Assembly (NCBI GenBank): GCA_024761205.1
Contig: JAMASS010000005.1
Span: 124,001 to 188,000 of the forward strand
DNA: 64,000 nucleotides
Direction: 5' to 3'
Source of the DNA: Limisphaerales bacterium
GTDB taxonomy: Bacteria; Verrucomicrobiota; Verrucomicrobiia; Limisphaerales; AAA164-E04
The first letter of the stretch is position 1; the number at the start of each line of letters is the position of its first letter. The notes below the pieces were generated by a model. It had not been told where the DNA came from, ran no database searches, and saw nothing but the letters and a program-made list of their open reading frames with translations. The position numbers were made by a program, and so were the translations under genes. Positions 1-8,344 of the stretch are shown here, piece after piece.

Positions 1-2
1 AA

Positions 3-539
3 GGCGATGGGCTCACGTATTGGTTTGGCTGGCTCCAATCCGGCAGCGAAGGCCACCGGCAATTCGATCCAGCGCAAGGCGTAATCTGGCCCTATCTGCA
101 AAGTCGGGGAATTAAACAATGCCCTGCCTTTGACTATCGCCATCCAAAGTACAAGCCCAAAGCCACCGGCGCGGCCTACGGATACGGATACAATCTTCAC
201 TTGTCAGCAAGTGAGGCGCGGATGCCAACCGAAAACGACACGATGAGGCTTGTTTCTCAAATCCAACGTCCCACCGATATTGCACTCTTTGCCGACGCCG
301 CTCAAATCAATGACTTCCAAGCACCAGCAAGTTTTGACAACCCCTTGGTGGAGGAATTCTATTACGTCAGCAATGGGGGATCCGCATACGCCAATGGCCA
401 CTTTCGCCATCGTCAAAAGGCCGCCGTTGCCTATATCGACGGACATGCCGGCAGCGTGGATCCCGCTCCCAAAAGCCGGGACCTTAGATTGCCCGCCATG
501 AATCTTGCCCGTCTCCCGAAACACAATCTCATTCCCTAA
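3..539 (+). CDS. C-terminal part of an H-X9-DG type II pseudopilin-like protein
   Basis: The open frame runs in from the left edge of the window and stops at 537-539, so the N-terminal prepilin helix is not seen. About 178 residues remain. The diagnostic motif is His, nine residues, then Asp-Gly (HRQKAAVAYIDG, encoded near 405-443). It defines the 'prepilin-type processing-associated H-X9-DG' C-terminus that is greatly expanded in Verrucomicrobiota, Planctomycetota and Lentisphaerota. Such proteins carry a type IV pilin-like signal and are thought to be exported or assembled by type II secretion machinery; their individual functions are unknown. I see no frameshift in the visible part. A second, broken pseudopilin lies at 22,400-23,140. 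Confidence 0.75.
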   Translation, partial: GDGLTYWFGWLQSGSEGHRQFDPAQGVIWPYLQSRGIKQCPAFDYRHPKYKPKATGAAYGYGYNLHLSASEARMPTENDTMRLVSQIQRPTDIALFADAAQINDFQAPASFDNPLVEEFYYVSNGGSAYANGHFRHRQKAAVAYIDGHAGSVDPAPKSRDLRLPAMNLARLPKHNLIP

Positions 540-692
540 ACGCCGAACCGATATGAATACAAGAGCACGAACATGCTTCATTCTCTCACTCATTGCCACC
601 TTTCTCAGATTCGCACCTCATCCGGACAACTTCACACCACTGTTCGCAGTCACCCTGTTCGCAGGGCGCATGCTCAAAAACACTTCGTTCCC

Positions 693-1636
693 TTGGGGCT
701 AGATTCATAGCGACTACTATGTCGAATCATCTCGATGCTACCCAGTGCCACGGAGATTATGCACAGCCTAGACTTGACTCAAAACCTGGTCGGTCGCTCT
801 CGAAAGTGTGACTACCCCATTTGTATTTCGAATCTCCCGACTGTCACCTTCGCCCATGTCCACCCAAAAGCACCGAGCCACATGATTGATCGCGATTGTC
901 AATCACAACGCCTCCGGCAAAGCCTTTCACTCTACGGGATTCGCGAGGATCGGATCCGTGAACTTGCGCCTGACTATGTGATTACCCAGACGCAATGTAA
1001 GGTCTGCGCCGTGAGTCTGAATGACGTCAAAACCTTTCTTAAAAACGGTCTTGGTGGCACCGTCGATCTCCTGGCGCTGACGCCCAATACGTTGGATAAA
1101 GTGTGGGATAATATCTGGCGAACCAGCGCGCCTGCTTAGGGGTATCTGTGGGCACGCCAAGGTCGATGAGATCACAACCAGTCTCGCAACCATCAGGACG
1201 TGGAGCCGATCACTCTCCCCTCCCTCGGTTGTCATGATTGAATAAACCGAAGCGCTAATAATTGCCGGAAATTGAGTGCCCGAGCTAGTGGCTATTGCCG
1301 GTGAAGCCGATGGCTTCGGCAAAGTTGGTGCACATTCTGATTAGCTGGCATGATCAGCGATCCGACAAACGAATCCGAATATCATCAATCGTCGCGCCGT
1401 GCGATTCAACCTGGAACGAACCGAAAAAGAAATGGCCTCGCTTACTCGACAAAAAGGTTGGAACGAACTCAAAGCGGTTCGAAACAGACGAGTCTACGCT
1501 GTGGACAGCAATGCTTTCTTCAATCGACCAGGCCACAGATTGGCAAGAGTCCGCTGAAATCTCGGCCGAGATTTTTCATCCCGACACGTTTAACTTTGGG
1601 CATCGAGATCTAGCTTGGAGGCGCTACGCTCTCTAG
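693..1636 (+). pseudogene. Broken cobalamin/siderophore ABC substrate-binding protein (BtuF-like)
   Basis: Fragments in three frames spell a BtuF-family periplasmic binding protein in the right order. Near 735 is MLPSATEI...LVGRSRKCDYP, the family's N-terminal signature. Near 960-1020 is a DYVITQTQCKVCAVS-type segment. Near 1240-1310 is an IAGNWVPE-like block in other frames, and near 1420-1560 come APC, RRVYAVD and FNRPG-like blocks. These proteins bind vitamin B12 or iron chelates in the periplasm and hand them to a BtuCD/FecCD permease. No permease gene lies nearby. At least three frameshifts and an internal deletion make it nonfunctional. The family assignment is confident; the ligand is not determined. 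A 49-codon ORF at 553-702 just upstream starts with a signal-peptide-like stretch and may be a remnant of a neighbouring exported protein. Confidence 0.75.
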
Positions 1637-1639
1637 CAG

Positions 1640-2047
1640 AGTTCGAAGAAAACACTCCGACAAAAAGGCGTCGCCAACGACGACATTACGATGTCCTCAT
1701 GCACGCCCGCCAACTATTCCACCGGCTAGATGGCTCGTGCGTGTGAATCTCGGGGAGACAACGCCAAGGCTAATGAAATCCAGAAGCAGCTGGCAACACT
1801 TAGAGTTCCCTACACTTTTACCATCAGCAAAGACAATCGACAAAAAGTAGGCGGATCCGTGCAGTGCCGAGAGGCTGCTCCAAGACGAAACAGTAGAAGG
1901 GCTTCGATCCCTTTCCCTTCAAAGTCGCAGCAGGGCTGCTCCTGAGGCAAAGCGGCAGCAGGCTGCCGCACTCAACGATGATATCCAGGTCAGGCCAATG
2001 ATCTCTATGGATCACACTCGCCAGGACCGATGTTACAAACATAAAAT
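1640..2047. other. Gene-poor stretch with a possible TPR-like remnant
   Basis: No intact gene is visible. A 71-codon plus-strand ORF at 1730-1945 begins with ARACESRGDNAKANEIQKQL, which resembles the end of a tetratricopeptide-type repeat. That is too little to name a family. The stretch also holds one copy of a short dispersed repeat (1893-1975). Confidence 0.3.
1893..1975 (+). repeat. Dispersed intergenic repeat R2, copy 1
   Basis: About 83 bases resemble 51,243-51,325. Both copies read, with small differences: an AGGAAGGGxxTTC block, a CCCTTT-rich block, GCAGCAGG, then GGCAGCaGGCTGCCGCA. The GGCAGC...GCTGCC core can fold into a short hairpin. Both copies lie between a decayed gene and its neighbour. 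Function is unknown; it may be a small non-autonomous repeat or an RNA-folding element. Confidence 0.5.
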
Positions 2048-2073
2048 GGCAGGCACCCAATTGGATGCCTGCC
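2048..2073. terminator. Perfect 8-bp hairpin, likely transcription terminator
   Basis: GGCAGGCA pairs exactly with TGCCTGCC around a 10-base loop that is itself partly palindromic (CCAATTGG). On the minus strand the hairpin follows the end of the VOC remnant and is followed by ATTTTATG; on the plus strand it is followed by AGATCAAAAAAAC. Its place just beyond the minus-strand reading frame fits an intrinsic terminator for that gene. Confidence 0.6.
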
Positions 2074-2098
2074 AGATCAAAAAAACAACAGGCCGTCG

Positions 2099-2467
2099 TT
2101 AATCACTGCTCGGGCCTTGCGCATACTGTGCAAGGCCGGTCGATTGCCCGGCAGGATCGCCGATGATTGCCATTCGCCCACCATCTGGCACTGGATCGGA
2201 GCCGCAAAGAACGGTCCCTCCCTTGGCCTTTACTTTTCCAATATGGCATCCGGTCCAGAGATACATCACCACAACGTAAGGCACCCACTCAGAAACGTCC
2301 TTCCCCTCAGATGGCGGCGTAATCCCACCAAGCATCTCATCCCCTTTTCCAAAGACATGATATCCCGGCATTGACTCACCCCTGCTCTCCCAACCAAACA
2401 CACTTGCATAACGCAAGTAAAAATGACCCAGAACGCGGACACTCTTGTCCGCACCCCCAATCTCCAA
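2099..2467 (-). pseudogene. VOC-superfamily (glyoxalase-like) protein, decayed
   Basis: The minus-strand frame contains the C-terminal half of a VOC domain. A segment ending VFGWE is followed by GDEMLGGITPP, EWVPYVVV, KVKAKGGTVL, a PVPDGGRMAIIGDPAG-like block and GLAQYA at the end. This order is typical of the GlxI/Cfp30B-like VOC proteins of about 120-130 residues per domain. The first beta-alpha-beta unit before VFGWE is garbled. The segment after YVVV, where DDV-type residues are expected, reads MYLWTGCH and is in frame only by compensating shifts. I therefore call it a pseudogene, although an intact 122-codon ORF exists. Substrate unknown. Confidence 0.6.
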
Positions 2468-2534
2468 CCTCCGCCACCATAATTACTATTGCCAAACAAT
2501 TCCCGCAAATGGTTCACTCACCTAAGAAAGCTCA

Positions 2535-3494
2535 ATGAAAGATCTACCGAATGCCATCAACCGAAGAGATTTCCTAAAGGCGGGAACCTCTGCCGCCATT
2601 GCCACTTCCGCGTTGACCGCCACCAGCGTGAATCACGCAGCGGAAGCGAGTTCCTCGACCGTTGTGTTGCCCCCCCTTGAGAATAAGATACTCTTATCCT
2701 GCAAGTTGGGAATGATTACCCGTGAAATCGACGGCAAGAAACTCTCGCTCACCGAACGTCTAAAAATGGCGGGTGACGCTGGATTCGACGGCGTTGACCT
2801 CGATCAAGCTGCGGATTACACCCCGGCTCAAGCCCGAGACGCTGTGCGTGACTCCGGCGTTTTTGTTCACAACGCCATCAACCACGCTCACTGGAGTCAG
2901 CGATTGACCAGCGAGAACGAAAACGAGCGAACACAAGGCCTCGCCAATATCGAACACTGTATTCGAGTCTCCCACGCCGCTGGCGGTAATGGCGTGCTCA
3001 TCGTCATTGGCCGCGGGGATGACGGTCCCGCTGAAGTGATCGAAGACCGAGCGCGGACAGAAATCAAAAAACTGATCCCTTTGGCCGCTGCGCTCGGCCA
3101 GCCAATTCTGATCGAAAACGTCTGGAACAAGATGTTCTACGATCATGACGCCCCACCCGAACAATCCGCGGAAGCATTCGTCCAGTTCGTCGATAGCTTC
3201 AACAGTCCCTGGGTTGGAATTTACTACGATATCGGCAATCACTGGAAATATGGTCAGCCCCGTGAGTGGCTGCAGAGCTTTGGCTATCGCTGCGTGAAGT
3301 TGGATGTCAAAGGATTCAACCGAGCAAACAGCAAATTTACGGACATCGGCGAGGGCGACCTGCCCTGGTCTGAGGTTCGAATGGGCTTGTCCGATATTGG
3401 TTTCACTGGCTGGGCAACTGCGGAAGTGGGCGGTGGTAACGTCGATCGACTGCGGCTGGTCCGAACGCAAATGCAGCAAGTGTTTGGCCTTTAG
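2535..3494 (+). CDS. Tat-exported sugar phosphate isomerase/epimerase (xylose-isomerase-like TIM barrel)
   Basis: An intact 319-residue protein. Residues 1-40 form a Tat signal peptide with the twin arginine at 10-11 (NRRDFLKAG) and an alanine-rich hydrophobic stretch ending near EASS. The mature part is an AP_endonuc_2-type TIM barrel, with recognisable strands KLGMITREI, GFDGVDLD, GVFVHNAINHAHW, GVLIVIGRG, PILIENVWNKM, GIYYDIGNHW, CVKLDVKGF and GFTGWATAEVGGG. The acidic and histidine residues that ligate the divalent metal in this fold sit at strand ends. Family members isomerise or epimerise sugars or inositols; the substrate here cannot be read from sequence. In PVC bacteria such exported enzymes usually accompany Gfo/Idh/MocA oxidoreductases, two of which survive elsewhere in this window. 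The start ATG at 2535 was chosen because it gives a complete Tat motif. Confidence 0.9.
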   Translation: MKDLPNAINRRDFLKAGTSAAIATSALTATSVNHAAEASSSTVVLPPLENKILLSCKLGMITREIDGKKLSLTERLKMAGDAGFDGVDLDQAADYTPAQARDAVRDSGVFVHNAINHAHWSQRLTSENENERTQGLANIEHCIRVSHAAGGNGVLIVIGRGDDGPAEVIEDRARTEIKKLIPLAAALGQPILIENVWNKMFYDHDAPPEQSAEAFVQFVDSFNSPWVGIYYDIGNHWKYGQPREWLQSFGYRCVKLDVKGFNRANSKFTDIGEGDLPWSEVRMGLSDIGFTGWATAEVGGGNVDRLRLVRTQMQQVFGL

Positions 3495-3738
3495 CGGGTC
3501 GCACCAACGGGAATTTTCTCTCTCATAAATTCCCTATCTTTTTGTTGAACACGATGTCGAGTTTTGTCGCTAGGTAACTAATCGTGCTCCGTGACGCCCC
3601 GATAGGATAATTGGGCGCAGTTCAGCTTTTGGAAACGCTCGAAATTCCGCCAAGGCGGCGGGAGCGCAGGGAAGAAGTTTTTGCCGAAATACCATACTGA
3701 GGCATCATTCCATCCTCGCCAATCTCCAAATCGCGACC
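3495..3738. other. Intergenic stretch with a short sequence shared with 40,740
   Basis: No gene is supported. Near 3611-3633 the sequence GGGCGCAGTTCAGCTTTTGG is nearly repeated at 40,745-40,767 (GGACGCAGTTCAATTTTTGG), in both cases followed by a G/A-rich tract. This may be the conserved edge of a dispersed element, but the similarity is too short to define one. Confidence 0.3.
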
Positions 3739-4588
3739 CATGAACGAATCTTCCCGCCCGGAATCCCATTCGGAGGAACGCACAAAACTCAACTCACTGC
3801 TGGCATCCATCTGCCAGCGGATATTTTTCAGGAGTTTTTTGACTTCAATATCCACACGGCTACGCTGGCTTTCCCCCTTGGGGCGGTTGTTATCGTGATC
3901 CACCAGAGCTATCCGGCCCTTGGTTTTGGTGGCTGTCTTGGGAACCGACCCTCTGCGAGTCATCACGGCAACGCGGGCCTTGTTGGGACTTAAGGCGCAT
4001 CCAGCCACAGCTCTAGCGTTCGATACCAAGGCCGATCTGCAAGACCCTGTGAGTAGCGCACTTAGTTTTCTTAATCCGGACAAAGAAACCATTACTCCCT
4101 CAAAAAAATCCAAATCGCTGACGCGGCCGAACGAGCGGAACAGATCAACACGAATCAATTGCTCCGACTCCGCCTGCCCGCCCATAGACGCTGGTTCACT
4201 TTTGCTTCGGTCCTCCTGCTCGCTAACCTTTTCATACCGAGGTCAGTGAAGTTTGAAACAACGCAAGCTGCCATCGATGACACCAAACAACTGCAACTAG
4301 AAGAACTGGCCGCCTATGAAAGAGGAAGAGCCGGAATTGCAGTCCACCTTGGAAAAACTCTGCGAACTCCAGGAACAATTTGAGAAAGGCGACCTTTCCG
4401 ATCGAGCCCTCACAATCAAACTAGCCCGACTCGATGAAGAACTCCGACAGAAAACCGAGCAACTCGAGCAAGTCACCAAAGAACTGGAAGAGCTTGCTGA
4501 GAAAGCCCACGAGGATAGATTGACTCAGGCTGACAAACTCAGAAAAGTCAGCAGATCTAGGATAAATGGCATTGGACTGCAACAATAA
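3739..4588 (+). pseudogene. Large membrane protein of DUF4175 type, broken N-terminal part
   Basis: Pieces in two or three frames line up as the N-terminal region of a long membrane protein found in PVC moxR/DUF58/BatA operons. They are a basic amphipathic start, a first hydrophobic segment near 3840-3900 (LSPLGAVVIVI), an ALAFDTKADLQDPVSSAL segment near 4010-4055, an RRWFTFASVLLLANLFIP second membrane segment near 4190-4240, and a long charged coiled coil near 4316-4560 (LEKLCELQEQFEKGDLSD...). The assignment to DUF4175-like proteins rests on this topology and on the neighbouring DUF58 and BatA remnants. I cannot confirm it by alignment. The coiled coil stops abruptly and the rest of the protein is missing. 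Confidence 0.5.
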
Positions 4589-4739
4589 AAGGTGCCGACC
4601 GACAAAACTGTCCCCGAGATCGTCGATTCCATTACCGTTGACGCCGACTAAAACGCTACGGCAATGCCGGAGATTCACCAGACAAACAATCGCGATGAAC
4701 CGCTCTGCAGGGACAACTTCCTCGAGACCCTGGAGTATC

Positions 4740-5263
4740 TTAATCCCCTTCACCGATTCATTGCCCCACACAGCCGCTGGCACGTGCTACAGATCCAGAG
4801 CAAGGGAAAGCCTTTCAACTCCTCAACTTCCTGGAAGGGTTGAAACCCGTAGGCAAAACCAACCTGAACGCCTGCATGAAGACGTTCAGTAGCAACAAAA
4901 TCAAACGAGGTCTAGCGGTTCTGCTATCGGATATTTACGACACGAATGGCGCCATCACAGCGTTGAACACACTCCGCACCAACAAGTTGACACCTTCATG
5001 GTTCACTGCGTTTCACCTTAGGAAGCGGACCCAGCTCTCCTCGGGGCCTTCGTTTGGTGAACTCCGAGAGCGAACGCTTCCGCGACATCACCCTCACCGA
5101 AGGCTTGATCAAGAAATACCGGGACACCTTTTAAAACTACCGCAGCACCGTCGAACGATTCTGCCGTTCCAAAGCCATTAACTACGTGCACTGCCGCACC
5201 GATCAGGCATTTCAGGACATCATGATTCAGATACTGAGACGAGAGAAGTTCTTGCAACAAGCC
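4740..5263 (+). pseudogene. DUF58 protein, C-terminal half, frameshifted
   Basis: Across two frames the sequence reads as the end of a DUF58 protein: LNFLEGLKPVGKTNLNA, KRGLAVLLSDIYD, ALNTLRTNK, then (shifted) a block like LRLVNSESERFRDITLTE, LIKKYRDTF, YVHCRTDQAFQDI and ILRREKFL at 5218-5260. DUF58 proteins are VWA-like partners of MoxR AAA+ ATPases and lie next to BatA-type membrane proteins, which is exactly the order here. The N-terminal half is missing. The expected stop codon after the terminal KFLQ is gone: the frame reads CAA CAA GCC ATG straight into the next gene, as if TAA had become CAA. Confidence 0.75.
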
Positions 5264-6237
5264 ATGGGACTTGCCCAACCCATCATGCTCGCTTTTCTGG
5301 GACTGTTCATCCCAGTAACCGCGCTTTATCTCCTGAAATAACTACGTCGTCGAGTCCAAGTAGCCACATTCCCCTTCTGGGACAAGAACCCGAAAGACGA
5401 ACAGACCATCATCTCCCTAACCAGACTGAAGAAACTGCTCTCATTGTTGCTCCAACTCATCTTCATCTACCTGTCTACCTGATCACGGATGCCGCTTTCA
5501 CGCCCGTGCCTTACACACCCGGTGACGAAATCTAGTTTGCGTATATCAAGATCGGTAAAAACCGACCACAACGTTGGCATTACCGAGTTCCAGTTACAGC
5601 CCTACCCGGCTTCTCACGCGATTCTCAGATCCATCTCGAAGTGACCATGAGACTGACGAAACCGTGAACACACCGATCAAGCTGCGCCTAAACAGCACGC
5701 TGACTGATGCCTACGAGCTGACCTTACTACCCAATGCCAGTCAACCAACTGATCCGTCAATACTCCGTCGAAGGCAGCGCGATTGAGATTTTCGCCGATC
5801 ACTCAGCCGCCTTACACCACCGGCGCTCATCAAGGTGCAACTGGTGATCGATGATAATCTCTTCCCGGAAAGAAGTCCTCGGTCCTAGCGAAATGAAACC
5901 CACTCAAGACTATGACATTACCGTCTACACAACTACACAGCCAAACCAAACACCGCCGGGGAATTACGTTCTCAACAACCGCTGTCCCCCCGGGGTCCTG
6001 GAAACGGCGCACCGGCGAGATGGAGTCTCCGTTAATCACCGATTGAGAACGCGATCATCCAATCAATCGACATCTCGTGCTCCAGAACATCTCGATCACC
6101 TCAGCGCATAAAGATTGTCACCTCTGAATCGTTCATCCCGACTCCTTTGACAACCCGCCTGGAAGAATCGGAAGAGCTCAAGGTCCTCGTCGTGCCCTTC
6201 GATTCCCTGGTGACCGATCTCCCCTTGCGGATGGCAT
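5264..6237 (+). pseudogene. BatA-type VWA membrane protein, multiply broken and 3'-truncated
   Basis: It begins at ATG 5264 with MGLAQPIMLAFLGLFIPVTA and LYLLK, the first BatA membrane helix. A stop follows where the LRRRRVQ segment should continue. The family blocks VQVATFPFWDK, DEQTIISLTRLKKLLSLLLQL and an ALADP-like region follow in shifted frames. Further on, IRLRLNSTLTDAYELTLLP, YSVEGSAIEIFADH and a VVPFDSLVTDLPLRMA block (near 6190-6237) match the C-terminal half of BatA/DUF-type VWA proteins, whose end reads FDPxxSDLPLRxAFP. The gene is cut there by the transposase remnant at 6230. Together with the two preceding remnants this was a MoxR-associated DUF4175/DUF58/BatA operon. Confidence 0.7.
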
Positions 6238-6880
6238 TGCTTGTCCACATTGCGGCTCGATGAACGTCCAACCGGGGCGAAGCACCACACGATGTGCCCT
6301 ATCGCTGCCTCAAGAAACAGTGCGCCAAGCACTTCAGCGCGAAAACTGGCACGGTCATGGAAGTCTCCTCAGCTTCCAAATCTGGATGGTGGCTGCCTTC
6401 CTGATGGCGACGAATCTGAAGTCAGTTTCGTCGATGAAGTTGCACCGCGACTTGATCATCAACCACCGTAGTGCCTGGTTCCTCGCACATCGGCTTCGGG
6501 TAGCGATATCGGGGGAAGGTGAGCCACTCTCAGGATCGGTCGAAGTGGACGAAGCGTACTTCGGCGGACGGCGCAGAAATATGAGCAATGCCCGCCGCAA
6601 GGAACTGGCGGACACGGGGAGAAAGACCGCCGTGGTCGGCGTGAAGAACCGGGCCACGAAGCAGGTTGCTGCTTGCGTGGCCGAACCGACCGACAAAGCC
6701 ACTCTCCAGGACTTCGTCATCGACCATGCCTCCCCCGGCACGACTGTCTACAGCAATGACTCCAGCGCCTACGAGAGCCTTTCCGTTCGACCACGATACC
6801 ATCGTCACCATGGGCGCAGTCGCTTCCAGCATGGACGGCAAGCGGCTTCGCCACCCCAAACCGATCGCCGATAACGGACT
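6230..6880 (+). mobile_element. IS1595-family (ISXO2-like) transposase remnant
   Basis: The N-terminal zinc ribbon (ACPHCGSMNV near 6239-6268; YRCLKKQCAKHFSAKTGTV in another frame near 6298-6352) and the DDE core (FQIWMVAAFLMATNLKS, WFLAHRLRVA, SVEVDEAYFGGRRRNMSN, GRKTAVVGVKNRATKQV, TVYSNDSSAYESL) are typical of IS1595/ISXO2 transposases. The first catalytic Asp in VEVDE and the second in VYSNDSSAY are visible. The reading frame shifts twice in the zinc ribbon and once near 6780. The C-terminal third, with the last catalytic residue, is absent, and no terminal inverted repeats are evident. The left edge interrupts the BatA gene; the right edge abuts the methyltransferase gene at 6902. Confidence 0.85.
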
Positions 6881-6901
6881 TGACTCCGGGGCACGAAGTG
6901 T

Positions 6902-7738
6902 GTGAGGATGCCCACTATCACCATGCAGGGAGCCACGCAACGACAGAAGCGGCGCACAGTTCGGAACGGAAAGCCCACCAACGACCTTGTATTCAGCGCC
7001 TACGTTGACGGGAACGATTCCGTGTTCCCGCGGATTCTATCGCTGTATGTCACGGACGCATCCATCATCGCGGATGTCACCTACGGTGAAGGTGTGTTCT
7101 GGCGCAATGTGCCTGAAAATCAGTATATCGTGATCGGAACAGATCTTCAAACCGGCACCGACTGTCGAGCTTTGCCCTATGACGACGGCGAGATTGATTG
7201 CGTCGTGCTGGATCCACCCTACATGCATACACCCGGTGGAAGCGCACACACGGCACACACCGCATTCGAGCGGCACTACCGGAATAACGGAACCGGGAAT
7301 AAAACGACGAAGAAATACCATGAGGCAGTACTATCTCTATACGAGGATGCCGGAAAGGAAGCGCACCGAGTGCTACGTGATCGTGGCGTGCTCATCGTGA
7401 AATGCCAAGATGAAGTGTGCGCGAACCGGCAACGCTTTACCCATGTCGAAATCATGCAGGCATATGAACAAATTGGTTTTATTGCCGAAGATTTGTTCGT
7501 TGTCGTTCGTAAGAACCGGCCTGGAGTGAGTCGAACTGTCGGCAGGTTCACGCTCGGAAAAACCATTCTTACTTTCTCGTATTCTGGAAACGGATCGCGG
7601 GTTGCAGACTGTGGGAAGGGCTGGAGTGAACGCAGTCGAATTGCTGGTCGCGATCATCCGCCAGCACGCGCCGGAAGACATTTGGAGAGATTCTCCACTC
7701 GTTGGCTACCGAATGCTCGGGAATACGAATCGGGGTGA
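6902..7738 (+). CDS. DNA methyltransferase (DPPY class) of a restriction-modification cassette, shifted at its C-terminus
   Basis: Residue 104-107 is DPPY (VVLDPPYMH), the catalytic motif IV of N6-adenine/N4-cytosine methyltransferases. An upstream segment, IIADVTYGEGVFW, serves as the AdoMet-binding motif I, and KEAHRVLRDRGVLIVKCQDE is a typical later strand. The enzyme should methylate one DNA sequence to protect it from the partner nuclease encoded next. The expected C-terminal ending, ARKNHSYFLVFWKR, lies in another frame at about 7545-7600 and would stop at 7629, overlapping the nuclease start by four bases. The ORF as given instead runs on to 7738 in the wrong frame, so a one-base change near 7535 has replaced the last 30 or so residues. 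Activity is therefore doubtful. ATG 6908 is an alternative start to GTG 6902. Confidence 0.75.
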   Translation: MRMPTITMQGATQRQKRRTVRNGKPTNDLVFSAYVDGNDSVFPRILSLYVTDASIIADVTYGEGVFWRNVPENQYIVIGTDLQTGTDCRALPYDDGEIDCVVLDPPYMHTPGGSAHTAHTAFERHYRNNGTGNKTTKKYHEAVLSLYEDAGKEAHRVLRDRGVLIVKCQDEVCANRQRFTHVEIMQAYEQIGFIAEDLFVVVRKNRPGVSRTVGRFTLGKTILTFSYSGNGSRVADCGKGWSERSRIAGRDHPPARAGRHLERFSTRWLPNAREYESG

Positions 7739-8132
7739 AATCGGAGAGGAGTTCATTCGGCACTACTTGGCGGCATACTCCATCGACACGGGCAATGGAG
7801 GGCGGACATCGAAAACGGACATCCGCATTGGTGATCTTCATCTCGAAGTCAAAACCGCCTCGCTCGGAGCGGGCGGCACGTTTCAGTTCAACCACGTCCG
7901 GCTGGACCGTCAGTACAACCACCTTCTGTGCCTCGGGATTTGCCCGCACAGCGTTGTCTTCAACATGTGGAGAAAGGGCATGGTTGCCGAGAACCAAGCC
8001 GGAACGCTAGTGCGCATGGCCGAAGGTCAAGCGGTCACATACAAACTCACGAAGAGACTGTCTGAAATCAAACCGATTAAAGAGTTGCCAGACCAGATTC
8101 GAACGGCGCTCGCCGATCAAGAGGAACGGTGA
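7626..8132 (+). CDS. PD-(D/E)xK restriction endonuclease, partner of the methyltransferase
   Basis: 168 residues from a GTG start that overlaps the ancestral stop of the methyltransferase (GAGTGA). This overlap and the preceding GAAGGG favour it over the TTG at 7602. Residues D65...E74-V-K76 (KTDIRIGDLHLEVKTAS) form a clear D-x8-E-x-K nuclease motif. An upstream GEIGEEFIRHYLAAY helix supplies the conserved Glu seen in many restriction enzymes, and LDRQYNHLLCLGICP follows as a core strand. It should cut unmethylated DNA at the site its partner protects. The recognition sequence cannot be inferred. The frame is clean, unlike most of its surroundings, which suggests late arrival or maintained selection. 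Confidence 0.75.
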   Translation: MNAVELLVAIIRQHAPEDIWRDSPLVGYRMLGNTNRGEIGEEFIRHYLAAYSIDTGNGGRTSKTDIRIGDLHLEVKTASLGAGGTFQFNHVRLDRQYNHLLCLGICPHSVVFNMWRKGMVAENQAGTLVRMAEGQAVTYKLTKRLSEIKPIKELPDQIRTALADQEER

Positions 8133-8133
8133 A

Positions 8134-8317
8134 ATGTCCGATAAGTCGAGGCGCACAGAGCCTCACGAGGTCGAGGTAGTGTACCCGAGCTATCAAGCCG
8201 AGTAAGGCAGAGATGGAAGAAGACATGCGCGTGGATACTACGTTAGAGGAAGCGGTGCAGACGCTCACACGCCCCGTGAAAATCCGCTCCATTCCGCACC
8301 CGAAACCTCGACAGTAA
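8134..8317 (+). pseudogene. Small conserved hypothetical protein (PSYQPSKAE family), one frameshift
   Basis: It starts at ATG 8134, two bases after the nuclease stop. The first frame reads MSDKSRRTEPHEVEVVYPSYQ; after one inserted base near 8194 a second frame continues PSKAEMEEDMRVDTTLEEAV and ends PHPKPRQ at 8317. The joined 60-residue product resembles a short protein often found near mobile DNA, with a conserved VVYPSYQPSKAE core; that resemblance is from memory. Function unknown. The tight spacing suggests it was the third gene of the restriction-modification operon. Confidence 0.5.
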
Positions 8318-8344
8318 TCCGCCGATTTCGGCACTTTCCTACAT

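Noticed and set aside
2760..3479. 239-codon minus-strand ORF opposite the TIM-barrel isomerase
   Set aside because: It lies entirely inside the intact Tat-exported isomerase gene and shows no protein pattern.
3622..4185. 187-codon minus-strand ORF as a gene
   Set aside because: The plus strand of the same stretch carries ordered pieces of a DUF4175-like protein leading into DUF58. The minus-strand translation has no recognisable pattern.
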